Shown here piece after piece: positions 25,750-37,368 of a stretch of DNA of 64,000 nucleotides. The stretch lies in NCBI GenBank assembly GCA_018343915.1, contig JABRWF010000004.1:310001-374000 (forward strand). Direction: 5' to 3'. Below the pieces are notes generated by a model. It was given only the letters and a program-made list of their open reading frames with translations, searched no databases and was not told where the DNA came from. A program made the translations under genes and the position numbers. Every line of letters begins with the position of its first letter. The stretch's first letter is position 1. This DNA comes from Agroathelia rolfsii. Lineage: Eukaryota; Basidiomycota; Agaricomycetes; Amylocorticiales; Amylocorticiaceae.

Positions 25750-26370
25750 AGTGGTTGGCTGATTAGACGAAGTTACGTATAAGCGTTTAGATCAATTGGA
25801 TTGGGTGTAATCTACCAAGAACAGTGGATAATCTTAGCCGGCGGTTGCCATTTAGGGCAGGACATCTCGTACTCATTACTCCTTTTCATGAAAGCGTATA
25901 GATTAATCCTTATCCCAGTACAGTCCACACAGTACGCATGCTAACAATTTGGTCTTAAATAACTGCCAGATATTGAGCTAGATAACGAATAGTAACCGAA
26001 TTAGCATATCTTTATAAGATGCTACAAAGCGATAACAAGTGGATAATCATGTAGTAAGTGAAAGCGATAAGCTCACTAAATAATGTGAAGAATCATAGTA
26101 AAAACTTAAAAAGAAAACCGACCAGAAATCAGAAAGAGTGCTTTGAAATGACAGCCCGTATAATTCAAAGGATGAGGGTCGAAAGGTTCAGCAAAGAAAG
26201 TCCATCAAGGGAGCAGATGGCTTTAAGTGGTAGATGCATCGCAAGCGAACGTCGGTGTGGGGTATATGATTGTTCAAGTGCAGACGTAGCAAAGGTTAAC
26301 TAGGTCTCGTTGAGGCCCAGAGCAATAATTAAAATCCGTCAAGTTCAAGTTCCACAGTCATACTCGATGC
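25750..26370. other. Intergenic, AT-rich
   Basis: This 620-bp stretch lies between the orotate phosphoribosyltransferase start and the stop of the KRE6-like gene. It should contain the former's promoter and the latter's terminator. An 81-codon frame at 26058-26303 (+) is Lys/Arg-rich with no recognisable domain and is treated as chance. Confidence 0.5.
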
Positions 26371-28821
26371 TCAGCATCCATCGACAAAACTATTCGTGGG
26401 CCATGTTTGCCCGAAATCGCCGGTCCATGTCGTGTAATTATAGTTTGTGTATGCTTCGATATATCTAGGGATAGGCATAAGTTAACGGTGAAGATAGATA
26501 GAATACCATACTTACTCGTCGATGTATGCTGCTGTGGGGAAATCCTCGGGATCACATCCAATGTTAATCGAGTCCGAAGGCTGATAGACGCGGACCCAGT
26601 CGACATACATTCTCGCGGGGAATGGCAGATGATCAAGGTCGACTGTCTCAAAATTCCACGACATTCCAAAGTTCATAATTAAATACTTGAAAAAGCAATG
26701 CCTAAGTTATGTGCGATAAGGCAATGTTCTGATGCCTTACCATTGGCTCTTGAGGGACAGGGCGAGAACTAATATTGACTCTCGAGTCCGCTGCGAATCC
26801 ACCTTGGAGCACAGTCCAGGCCAGCTGATTGTTCGATATCCAGCTAACGTACTAAATTCAATGCAGAACCGTTAGCATGCGAAGCTCAAATGCCAAAACT
26901 TATTAACATACTGCTCCATCAAATCCTAGTGTAACGAACGAAATTAGGAGGACCAATGTAAATCACCGTTAACTTTAACATACCTGGCTTGTATTCAAAT
27001 CCATATATCGAATAAACCATGCCATTATACTCATATCCTTCCGTATCTAATACGCAATTTTAAACGATTTGACAAGGCAGATCAACTTTAAACGACTTAC
27101 TTGTCTGGGTGATTACGGAGCTGGCTTGCTGCAGCGGACTACCCGCATAAGAGTTTAGTTCAGATATACTGCTGTTGTGGATGGAATAATTGTCCGTTGT
27201 GTTAAACCATTCATAATTGTAATTGAACGGCGCCCATTGAGCCGTTTGGGAAACCCAACCCATGTAATCAGATATCTGAAGTGATTTTCTAACAAGATGA
27301 GGAAATCCTCAAGCGGATAGAGAATAATATACAATAAACATGCCTGAGCTTCAAACATATCAATCTCTGGTGCTCCTCGACCAACATACGTGCCGTCGGA
27401 GTGCACCGGACCGGGGTGCGACTGTCCTGGGCATGTGCAGCGAGAGAGACGTTGGCCAGGCAGATATGAGAGAGCAGCGCCGCCGGTACCGCCAGTAGCG
27501 GCTGCTGCTGGGACGCCGTCCTTGGTCTGGTTAGGTGCAGTGCCGACGTCACAGGAGTCGTATGTATATGGCCACTGAAGAAATTATGAGGCATTCGTGA
27601 ATTCGTATGCTTTACTGATTATAAGCTTACAAGGCCTTCGAGCGTGGCGCCGTATCCAGCGCGTCCCAAATTGCCTAGGGTCCAAATAGCTATATAAAAT
27701 ATTTAGTGTCAACACCTGTTCCAATGCCTGAATGTATAAGCCAACGAACCAGGCCAGAACCCAGTGATATCGTTCATGCCCGGGATGACGACACTCGCCA
27801 TGAACATGCCACCAGTAAAGCAGAATTTGTTCCAAGTTGACATCATACCGCTCTGATAGCTGAGATTATGTGTCTCCTTCTTTTCCAGCGTGATGACGAG
27901 CGAGCCGTTAGAGGTGGTGATTGCTGCGGGATCATAGTACTCCAAATCGTTCGTCGAGTAGTAATGTAAATCAGCTGCCTCCCAGTAAGGATCATCACCT
28001 GGATAAAAAGTACGCCCGTCTGTGTTGAATTCGTCGCTAAACACGAGTGTGAATTCCGTGGAGCCGTCCTTCCAGGATTTCACAGTGTGTGCATCGGATG
28101 GCGTATCAGCGTCTATAAGGGCGAAGTTTCCTATACTCGGTACCTGGTAGAATTAAGATTATGAGAAAGCACGGCATTGTGGATTGTTAATCCTAGCTAA
28201 CCTGTCCGGTGGCATTGGTACCTCCAATATTAAACCCTCCCTGTTTGGAGGCTTTTTTGGCTGTGAAGTGAGAAATTAGAGGATAGCCAGCACTTGCATG
28301 GACTCTTTTTTAGCCTTTTTTTTTTTTTGGAAATGTGCTGTGAATGACGACATACAAGAGTGTTAGAAGACCAGCTATTAAAATAAATAGACAGCCCAAG
28401 TTAGCCAGGCCTCGTGCGGTGAAAAAGTGACCGCCCATGTCGACCTTTCTATCACGCTTGGGATCTGGCATGTGCAGGTCATCGTCTGGCTCATGATATG
28501 ATGGGGATAAGTTTGCTCCCCATGTCATGGGATCCGCGGCAAGAGAAAACTTATGAAAAGAATATCAGTAAGCTTGTTACGAATAGGACCATTTGTAGAC
28601 ACTTTTTCAGATATTGAAGAAACCATCGCAGAATTCCGGTTTGCAACACCGTAAGGAGTGTCATTCTTCATTGAGATTCTCGATGAGCTCTGAGGCAAGC
28701 CTTGAGCGTATTGTGGCTCTCTCACTGTTAAATCTTGGTGAAACCCAGTTTGTGAAATCAAGTTGGTGCTGGAGTTTGTATGCGTCGTGCGCAGACGCTG
28801 ATGTGGGTAACTGCTGGTCAT
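26371..28821 (-). CDS. KRE6/SKN1-type beta-glucan synthesis-associated protein (GH16-like)
   Basis: This is a type II membrane protein of the secretory pathway needed for beta-1,6-glucan assembly. The N-terminal cytosolic part begins [14 protein letters not shown] and is Ser-rich. A single membrane anchor follows ([20 protein letters not shown]), and then a large lumenal GH16-like domain. Family landmarks include [22 protein letters not shown], cut here by no intron, [14 protein letters not shown], the catalytic-type EIDMFE (27350-27367) and [14 protein letters not shown]. The C-terminus is YIEAYTNYN through SFVDGC. About nine short introns are present; the final one separates AAYIDE from YIEAYTN. 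The acidic residues of EIDMFE are intact, so the domain may be active. A TATA-like element lies about 90 bp upstream of the start codon. Confidence 0.92.
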
Positions 28822-30264
28822 CTCTACACAGGAGTAGTGCCCCAGTACAAAGGAGTGTGGTTAATGTTGAGACGTTGGTTGCGTAGTTGAGCCGCTGTGT
28901 TCAGCAACGGCTATATATACAAACCATCAATCCTCGCCGACTATGCAGACTAATTGCAGACAAAATATTAGATCAAGGGTGCTTTAGCCCTTTTAGAACC
29001 AATTTCGGGTTCATAAATCAAGAATAAGAATTCGGCAGCATCCCCATGAAGAATAACCATATTATTTTTTTTATATTCCAGCCACATGTCTGTTTTTTCA
29101 ACCGATAGTGAAGCAAGGATTCGAGTAGTACCAGAGGAGGTTTAATGATCATGACAAAAAGACCCCGCAAGGTACGGCCTCCGAAGACTACGGCCGCGAA
29201 TGTACCAGTCTCTGAGATGTGTTCATATCTGGATCAAGAGCGTGGGAAAACTCATAATAAATGTCTCTTAGATCTATAAAATTTTGATTAAAACTGCATT
29301 AAAGCAGAATAAGAAATATGCTCACTAACAAATCGGCAGACTCGAGGCTTGAACACGATCTAACTTGATTCCCATTCGGAGACAGCATACCTCCTTTTTC
29401 CGTAGCGGAGAATAGAACAAGGTTACATCCATTAATTTGCCTAAGCCACGCCACGTAAGTCCGCCATGACGGAAAATGCTGCAGCCTGTCTCAATGACGA
29501 CGTGGTTGATGCACAGGACCGTGTCTCCTGTTTCGGATCAATCGTTCTTCTTTACAGTTACTTCCAGGTTACAGTTGCCTACCGTTACCCCTGTGCTTGC
29601 ATCTTGTTATTGTTTACGGTGCCAGTGCATAATCAGCTATTGATCAAGTCAAAGGAATTATGTGAAAGGGCTCACATGGTCCTACATTCTAGTCTTCAAA
29701 CGACGAGGATTATCGACTCTGAGGCTTCGGCAGCGATTTGAAAGACTGAATTAAGTAGTTCAACTCAAGGTTGGCAAGAAATAATATTGAAGGCATAAAA
29801 AAAAAAGCTTTACTGCTCCGTGAGAACAAGAAATAAAGTACTGAAGCGCCGAACCCCAACAAGTTGATACTCGTTACTGTTTTCAACTCGTAGTGTATTA
29901 GATACATTTCTAATACCTTATTTGATTACTGGCACTCAAGTGAAAAGAATTATACTGGCTTCCTTCAAAACGAAAGACATAGTTAGTCGCCGCTTCATAT
30001 TTCGAACCTTCAAGTATTCTCACAGCTATTAGCTATCACCAGGTCTTAATACCGGAGATCAACCATCATAGGTGTTCGACTCGTTAGCCGGAATCCATGC
30101 GCTACATGCTGTTATGTATAGGTGCTCGGATACACGAAGAGTATAAGTTTGACAATGGCTATTCTATACAAGTATGACTGGATTTCAGGACAACATTAGG
30201 GTCCAAAGGTATACTGTGTTACCGCGTAAGTGCAACCGATGCTCGAACAGACGAAAATCCGAAC
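28822..30264. other. Intergenic, KRE6-like promoter and Sld3-like 3' flank
   Basis: About 1.4 kb without a supportable gene. Open frames at 29466-29741 (+) and 29710-29907 (-) have no domain, overlap one another and lack splice-supported extensions. The left end carries the promoter of the KRE6-like gene. The remainder shows nothing I can identify. Confidence 0.45.
28911..28920 (-). promoter_or_regulatory. TATA-like element of the KRE6-like gene
   Basis: On the minus strand this reads GTATATATAG, 90 bases upstream of the KRE6-like start codon, a sensible distance for a core promoter element with a short leader. Function is inferred from sequence and position only. Confidence 0.45.
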
Positions 30265-32104
30265 CTATCTCCTCTTACTCCTACCCTTACCCTTCACAGG
30301 GGTCTCATGGGCTAATACATGTCCGCTGCCTCCCTGCATTGGCATCGCATCGTCCGAACTATCATCCTCGTCGCTAACACTTAACACAAGTGCATCAGAG
30401 GAGCACGAAGGCGGCGGCAACTCCCAAATCTCCTCCTCATCTTCTTCCGTTTCCTTACCCGGTGCCGGTGGTCTTTCTGAAGACTGCGACTGCACCGACG
30501 TCTGAGACATGGTCCGCGCAAGGAATGGTGCAGGCTGGCTCTGGGTTCGTGCACGAGCGGGCTGTTGTGGCTGCCTAGGCTTCGTCGGCGTGGCTTCTAC
30601 AAGAGTGACACCTAGAGATGCTTGCGATGTCGCCCTCTTCACATTGCCAGCCGCCGTGGGACGGGGCTCTTCTTTCTTCGCGCGTGCTTCGGGGGCAGCA
30701 GCCGTTGCGGGCTTCTGTTTGAAAACACGGGACATGCTGATCTCGCGTGATAGCATACGCTTGTGCCGAGAGGAATCTGCACGTGCACGCTCTTCGTTTT
30801 CCATTGCGAGGGAGACTGAGAGCGAGCGAGAACGTCGGTCATTGGGCGGGGGTGACATCGTTTGGGATTTCGTCCTTGCCAGAGATCCTTGGCGCGATTT
30901 TGCAGGTGGAGGAGGGTCTGATTCGTCGCTACTACCTGGGTCCGAGAACAAAGAGGCCGGGAAGACTGTAGATCGGATTAGAGAAACGTGGTCAGGTAAT
31001 TTAGATTTGAATCTGCATAAAAAATCAGCAGGTGTCATTAATCGGTAATCAGGTGAGACATACAAGGGCTCTATGATGTCGACAAGGAACGACTGAGCCC
31101 AGTCGTTTTCATGAGAAGATCCTAGAGTGGTGGCATTATGCGTGATCTCCAACTGTGAAGATGCCAAGCGGCCAACGAGGGATTCCAAGCGATCGCCAAC
31201 AGCCTCATTGGCATCAGGATTGGTTTCATCGCCTTTCTTTTTAACGGGAGACAATCTTCTCTTCTTGAAAGCCGGTGAAACAGGAGCTTGGGATGCAGAT
31301 GGCTCTGGAAGCGTGAGCACTAGAAGATGTAACAGGATCTGGATTTGGAGCCTAGATAAACGTCATAGTTAATGGATTGAGCTGGATGAGGACGTCGGAT
31401 AAGGCTTACTCTTTCCTTTCCATCCTGTCAAGGTACATCTTTCTCCAAGTCTCATCCAACCAGCAATCTCCTGGCAGTTCATGTTTTTCGTGCGTCAACG
31501 CGTACCACATCACCGTCTCTTCCAAGTCGCCATTTCCGCCACCGTCTATCAGGATCTGGGATAGCTCCGCATGGTATTTATTTCTAACATCTCGTGGCGC
31601 GAGAAGCATTTGCACGAGCAAAGACCGCAGCGCCGAGACGCTGCTCGATGCGCGAAGGAGTGCCGACACCAGAAGATGAAGTGGGAAGATGGACTGATGA
31701 ACACAGAAGTGTCTCCATTATACGGTAGACTTGACGAGGTGCACATGAGGCGTACTGAGGGTAGCCATAGCCATTGAAGATAGAGCCGGGTAATGATTGC
31801 TTCTTCTTCCTGGTTCTCTGGGACAGTAAGATCCCACGGAAAGTCGCGTGAGAGGTTGTTTTCTGCTACTTGAGACCAGTTGGCATGAGAGGTGATTGAC
31901 AAAGTCAGTTGAGGCGACATCTACAATTTCCCGAGGCCCTAGAGAGGTATTAATAAAGGACGATGTGGGTAATTCAGGAATTGAAGTTATTCGAGACAGA
32001 GTGGACAATTGTCCGTGGTCGGGATCTCGCAGTCTTGCCAGTGTAACCGTGAGCGCCTTCAAGCTGTTTGGCGCCACTGCAGCCACAGACAAACCGCCAG
32101 GCAA
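30265..32104 (-). CDS. Probable DNA replication initiation regulator Sld3 (Treslin-like)
   Basis: The middle of the protein carries a helical block that I recognise as the Sld3 core: VSALLRASSSVSALRSLLVQ, NKYHAELSQ, YALTHEKHELPGDCWLDETW and, across an intron near 31350-31410, ERKE joined to LQIQILLHLLVL. In Sld3 this region binds Cdc45 for CMG helicase loading. The C-terminal half (about 31240-30265) is disordered, rich in Ser/Pro/Lys with many SP and TP sites, an acidic patch and basic ends, consistent with CDK regulation. An upstream exon includes SRDFPWDLTVPENQEEE, and a 62-base intron at about 31690-31750 joins LWLPS to SIFPLHLL. The true start is unresolved: the open frame containing LPGGLSVAAVAP has no ATG before an upstream stop, so a further 5' exon is likely. 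A different nuclear helical protein is the alternative. Confidence 0.62.
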
Positions 32105-32502
32105 TGTCAGTTCCTTTGTTCCTTGACTCGTATACGTAGGATTCCCCGGTTATAATTTTTTGTTATTTGACTTCAGCCCCCTAGTGCTGAAATTCGAGTC
32201 CGTCTCTGTGAATTTTCAACGCTGTCGCTGAAGGTAATCCACCCAGGCTGCTATTAGCAACTGTTTGAATTCATTAGTGAACATGACTGTAATGAAAGCA
32301 TGTGTCGGGCAGAGTAAACGTCGCATGGGCCGTAAATCCATGCAATACAAAGTAGCTGCAAGCAAGGCCGTCGCATGCTCAGATGTTCAGCGCTTCAGCT
32401 CAGGCTTTTCATGTGTTCTGCTGTGAAACTCCGAATACAGACATAGGTGCCTATTAGTGCTCTTCAGTTTCACCTAGTACGATCCCCTACGTCGTCTTTG
32501 CA
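32105..32502. other. Intergenic, presumed 5' region of two divergent loci
   Basis: About 400 bp between the Sld3-like gene (minus) and the NLR relic (plus). It may contain an unassigned first exon of the Sld3-like gene near 32110-32300. No other structure was recognised. Confidence 0.4.
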
Positions 32503-33625
32503 ATGTCTCTCGATAAGAAAACTTATCTCAAAGTCTCGGGTGAGATGCGACCTTGTGCTCAAGTGGCGAGTGCGAAATTATCAGCTTTACATGCTAATGA
32601 TTGCATAGAAACAGAAATATATTGCACTGCCTTGCCTGCAGTTGGCTTTACCAAGCATGTCGGCACCTTCTACCTTATCATCGCGATTGATGATCAGATT
32701 CAGTGGTCATCCAACGTCAAAGCCTCCAATCCTCAGTGGGCAGACGATATTTGTGGATGGGAGCTAAAAAGTTTTAGGTACAGCGATACAACGATGTTGG
32801 ATGATGGACTTCTGAGCGTCCAAGTATACGCCATACGCTCTATCGGAGAAGATAACTTGGTTGGAGAACTCGATAGGCCATTGAACATTTCGGCACTCTC
32901 GGCAATAAAAATAGTGAGACGTGTGTCTGAATGTAGCATATCTTTATCTAACGGAGCAAATATAGGCCAGAAAATTGAGCAGTCGCTTTACAAGAAGGAC
33001 AAAAACGAGAAAATGAACCAAACGGGAGGATATATCAAAGTGACGTTATTTCGCACGAAAGATGGTGTTGGGTTCGACTCGATTGATGAGACAAACAGCG
33101 TAGTCGATACCATGAATACGCGCCGGAAGACTGTCCGATTCGCTGGAGTACTGGTCTCCAGAGCTAATATCGGTGTTAAAAAGATCCAGGCGACATATAA
33201 TGTTTGGAAGCCGCTGACGCAGAACTTCTATGCTTTCGTTAAGGCTGTAGATGAGACTTCGGAGGTACGGGTTCTTCAAAAAAAAATGTCGGATACATTC
33301 TTATTCTTATTTGTCCTGAATAGGTTCATTCCTCTGCTCGAATGGTATGGTCTGTGCTATTGCTACCATCAATGGTAAGTAGCCATACCACCAAAAATTA
33401 TTCTGCCAGTATTTATAATGGGTTTTAGGCCATCTTGGCGCAAAGCCAAGGGATAAAAAGATTCAAAGTCTTTTAGAGGCCATGAACAGCATTTATTCTG
33501 TCGTGATGAAGGCCGGGCCGCTGAAACTGGTTAAGTCTCATCAAATGACTATCCAGCTAATGTGCCAGCAAACAGTAGAATGCGCTTCTTTCATCAGTCA
33601 CTATGCGTCTCGCAGTTTCAGTGAA
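32503..33625 (+). pseudogene. Truncated, frameshifted N-terminal part of a C2-type fungal NLR (STAND) protein
   Basis: The first exon encodes a C2-like beta-sandwich region (KTYLKVSG, LIIAIDDQIQWSSNVKASNPQWADD, LLSVQVYAIRS, GYIKVTLFRTKD). It is followed by the helical linker found before the NACHT domain in fungal NLRs: FYAFVKAVDETSE, then KIQSLLEAMNSIYSVV and TIQLMCQQTVECASFISHYA. Two introns are recognisable, at about 33265-33322 and 33377-33427. In the small exon between them a 5-base tandem repeat, ATGGT ATGGT at 33342-33351, shifts the frame; with one copy the exon joins cleanly to the next. After ISHYASRSF the similarity ends, and no P-loop or repeat domain follows. An AG 15 bases inside the next exon could restore frame, so partial expression is not excluded. 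Fungal NLRs act in non-self recognition and incompatibility; this copy looks dead. Confidence 0.6.
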
Positions 33626-35625
33626 CTATTATTTTCTTTCCATTAGGTTTTTTCATTTATATTTCTATTCAAGGTGGGCGAATGATAAAGTGGATAGATC
33701 TTTTCTGGATTTAGCGGAGAAGAGCTCCTGTTTTGGATTCCTGAGCAATTTTACCCTTATATTTACATCCCAGCATCGCCTGTTCTTATAGCAGCAAATC
33801 CGTTTCTTATTGACATCCGCACCTCCTTGTATGGCAAGAAATGGACTCAGTGTTATCGACCTCAAACGTTATCGGTTCTTTTTTTCTTTTTCTTTTTTAA
33901 TGTCAATATTTCCGCAATTTTTCTTTTACTTATATAGAAAGTTATAGGTGATATTTCGAGACTTCGTTTATACATCCACTATTATAAATTACTATTGTTT
34001 TGCCAGCGTGATACTATTAGTTTATCTTTTTCTTTCCCATTGATTAGCTTTTTATATTTACTTCTCTGCTTATACCTCAGTATGGTGAATATTGCGTGTA
34101 TTCAGCAAATCAAACTGATGTTGTTCTTTATCTATACCAATCCATTCCTTATACAAATATCACATACAAACCAGACTACTATATCTATGGTAATGGCCTT
34201 TGATTTTGTCTGACCCGAGATCGAACTCGCATTAGCTAGTACCGACTGATCTTTCATGACATTTCGAGTAAACTTTTTGGTCTAGCCAAGCAAATCATAT
34301 GTCTGTGTCTAGCTATGCGGCCGCTGCAAGAGCCTATTCTGGGTATGTATATTCTAATTATTTATGCACCGCTCCAGTTATATTTACCTTCTAACCGAGA
34401 TATTGCTAGTACATTGCAAGAGATTGCTTGTTGCTTGCCGACGCCCGGTTATTCTTTACCGATCTCATGACTCTTTTGCGGCGTTTTGGTATTATTGATG
34501 TGGTTGTTGGGCGCCGATAATCCACTTGCTTGCATTCTCGGCAGTATTTTGCTTTAAATCTCTATTTTCACGTGGAGGCGTTAGATATGACCTCTTTAAA
34601 ATCTTTGCGCAACTACAGTCTCCAAGTCTTCAGAGACTTGAGAAGCATTTTCTTTGGAGATCGCTTGGCACGAGTGGTCCCTGACTCTCTGTCTCGAGTA
34701 TAATCAAGTCTGCCTGTGAGAAAGTAGCTGTGTTTGATTAAATGTAGGCTGAACATTAGCACTGATGGATGGACAGTTCTTATGCGGTTATGATTTGCAC
34801 TCTGTGCTAGATCTCTGCTTCAGGTTGGCATCATTTATCCCAGAGACCGATATTCTCTCGTTATGTTTTCTTGCTTGAGGTCTTAGTCATTTATGTGAAC
34901 ATCGATGGGAGACATGGTCGTACGAGCCAAATACCTCATACATTCCCACCATATAAAAAGGCTCGTTGTTATTTATCATCTTATGGTCTGAATTCTACCT
35001 CGAAATGGTAAACAAGCTTTGTTATCGTTTCATGCGTGCCATAGCCACGAGAATGGGATACTTTTGTTGTAGTCGACTCAAGTACTATGACGGAAATGCT
35101 ACCAGTGATTAAGTGGCTAGAGATACAGTTCAGAACTAATAGTAATTTTCGGGTGAAAGCAATTGATAATCCAATATCGTTGGCACAGCATGGAAAGAAA
35201 AGTTGCGATAGAAGAGCCCCAACCCGGAATCTGCTTGAGAAATGAAATAATACGATTGACAAGCTTATGGCGAATGTGCCGGTAAGGGATCTACTATTTC
35301 GATATATGAGTGCAGTGTAGTGCCTCTCTCTAACGTAATGATAAGAAAGTCGAAAGATCAGCGCAGTCGGCACAGGTTGGCGAGAGAGCGGACAGGGCAA
35401 GGAACCCGACGACCGACACGTGCAGCCAGCTTGCCCTCGCCTGGCGGCTGACCCCAAACAGAACAGCCCTCTGGCCTTCACTCTGATCGTTGCGCTCTCT
35501 CTCTCGCTCTCTCATTTTCTCTACGCTACACTCAACTCGGACTCGTCGCTAGCCGTTGAAGAAGAAGACGTTTAAAAATCCACTCTTTTGATTTAGTTCT
35601 TGCCTTTGCTGGTTTCGCTTCCAAA
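33626..35625. other. AT-rich gene-poor interval
   Basis: Two kilobases with no supportable gene. The left part (33626-34250) is strongly T-rich and may be decayed sequence downstream of the NLR relic. The right part (about 35300-35625) includes GC-rich sequence and a CT microsatellite and is probably the promoter and leader of the magnesium transporter gene. The 166-codon frame at 34981-35481 (minus) has no domain and is probably chance. Confidence 0.5.
35495..35513 (+). repeat. CT-rich microsatellite in the NIPA-like gene leader
   Basis: A CT dinucleotide run interrupted by one G, about 115 bases before the start codon. Pyrimidine tracts of this kind are common just upstream of fungal transcription starts; its role here is inferred. 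Confidence 0.5.
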
Positions 35626-37368
35626 ATGATCGAGGATAAATGGATTGGTCTCATGCTGGCCATCTCGAGCTCATTTGCGCTTGGCAGCAGTATTGTCCTT
35701 ACGAAAATGGTGCATGGCATACTCTGCTATTGTTGAATGCGTTGCGTATCTGACCATGCTCGCTATCGTGGCAGGGCCTCAACTCGGCAGGCGCTCTTGC
35801 GGGGAATACTAGCGCGAGCGACAATTACACTTACCTTAGAAATCCACTATGGTGGGCAGGCATGCTAACGAGTAAGTGTTTGGAAAATTTGTCCTAAAAT
35901 TTGGTATGCTTAAAAGTATTGCAGTGGTGATTGGAGAAGGTATGGGCGTTGTCGTACGATCGCTACATGAATTACCTGCTAAGATGACCTATAGTTGCGA
36001 ATTTTGCTGCATATACGTTTGCTCCTCCCATCCTTATCACACCGCTTGGGGCTCTCAGTGTCCTGATAGGGTGAGCGAACCCTCGATATCTGATCATTGT
36101 GATATCCTAACTATATCGACAGTGCCATTCTGGCCTCGTTCATATTGAACGAGTCTTTGGGCCATCTGGGCCGCGTGGGCTCTGCATTGTGTCTCTTGGG
36201 ATCTCTTATCATTGTTCTTCATGCGCCCGCAGACAAGGAGATCCAAACTGTAGACGAGATCCTAATCTATGCACTTCACCCAGGTACGTCTAACCATGCC
36301 TACTACCGTTCTTCCCATCTCACTCGATATGAACCAACAGGCTTCCTTTTGTATATGCTCACCTCGCTCGTTTTCTCGCTCGTCATGATCTACCGCGTTG
36401 CGCCTCGATATGGCCGTAGCAATCCGCTGGTATATGTATCCATCTGCTCGATCGTCGGTTCTGTGTCGGTCATGGCAGTCAAAGGTTTCGGCATTGCTGT
36501 GAAACTGACCTTCAACGGCGACAACCAGTTTACGCATCCAAGCACTTACGTATTCATGATCACGGTAGCTGGCTGCATCGTCGTGCAGATGAACTACTTC
36601 AACAAGGCCCTCGACACATTCTCCACCAATGTGTACGTCGTTTGTCCACGTGAAATTATTGTTACCGCATGCTAACGCCAATTTTTTTTTTTTTATAGAG
36701 TAAACCCGATGTACTTCGTCGGCTTCTCATCAGCAACGATCGTCGCCTCCCTCATCCTCTTCCAAGGCTTCAACACCACGGACGGATCCAACACGCTCTC
36801 GCTCCTCGCCGGCTTCTTCATCATCTTCACCGGCGTGCACCTGCTCAACCTCTCCCGGCAGTCCGAGTCGCTCGAGCCGGATCACTCGACGCTCGAGAGC
36901 GGGATCATGAACCCGCGCCTGAGCCTCCAGGGCCGGCCCTCGATCGACGGCTGGACCGGTATGCCTATCACGCCTACCTCGGCCACGTCGGGGCGCCGCC
37001 AACAACAAGTGCACGGGCGGAGCGGCTCGAACTCGCATTACCGGTCGCAGAGCGCCACGCTGTTTGATGCGTTCAACGAGGGCGGTGTTGATATCGATGA
37101 TGCGGCACCTACGGGCGGTGTGCGTGATGGTGTCGCGCTGAACAGGATATCGAAAGCTCACCCGACGACGCACAGGGAACTGGAGGTGACGAGGGAAGAG
37201 GACGAGGACGAGACGGATGAGGACGAGGAGGATGAGGATGAGGATGAAGATGAGAGCGCAGATGAGAGGACGCAGCTCCGTCGGGATCGACCTTCCAACG
37301 GAAAGGCTAGCGGACACATTTCGCCGGGGTCTTTGAGCCGGAATCATAGCCGGTCGCCTAGGATTTGA
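35626..37368 (+). CDS. NIPA-like magnesium transporter (DUF803)
   Basis: The spliced protein starts MIEDKWIGLMLAISSSFALG and has about nine membrane segments typical of NIPA/DUF803 proteins. Landmarks are NPLWWAGMLTM, the gene-wide hallmark NFAAYTFAPPILITPLGALS (about 35995-36065), LNESLGHLGRVGSALCLLGS, and FNKALDTFSTNVVNPMYFVG. A long cytosolic tail (about 36870-37368) is hydrophilic with Ser/Arg stretches and a run of Asp/Glu (DEDEEDEDEDEDE) near 37200-37255. At least five introns occur, the last ending at a poly-T tract plus AG at 36698. NIPA proteins transport magnesium in membranes of endosomes or the cell surface; substrate here is inferred from family. The tail codons are much more GC-rich than the membrane part, and this gives a long but meaningless antisense frame (36730-37521). 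Confidence 0.9.

Noticed and set aside
30509..31048. 179-codon plus-strand frame
   Set aside because: Antisense to the disordered, GC-rich tail of the Sld3-like gene.
34981..35481. 166-codon minus-strand frame in the NIPA-like promoter region
   Set aside because: No domain; overlaps a CT microsatellite and likely promoter/leader of the plus-strand gene.
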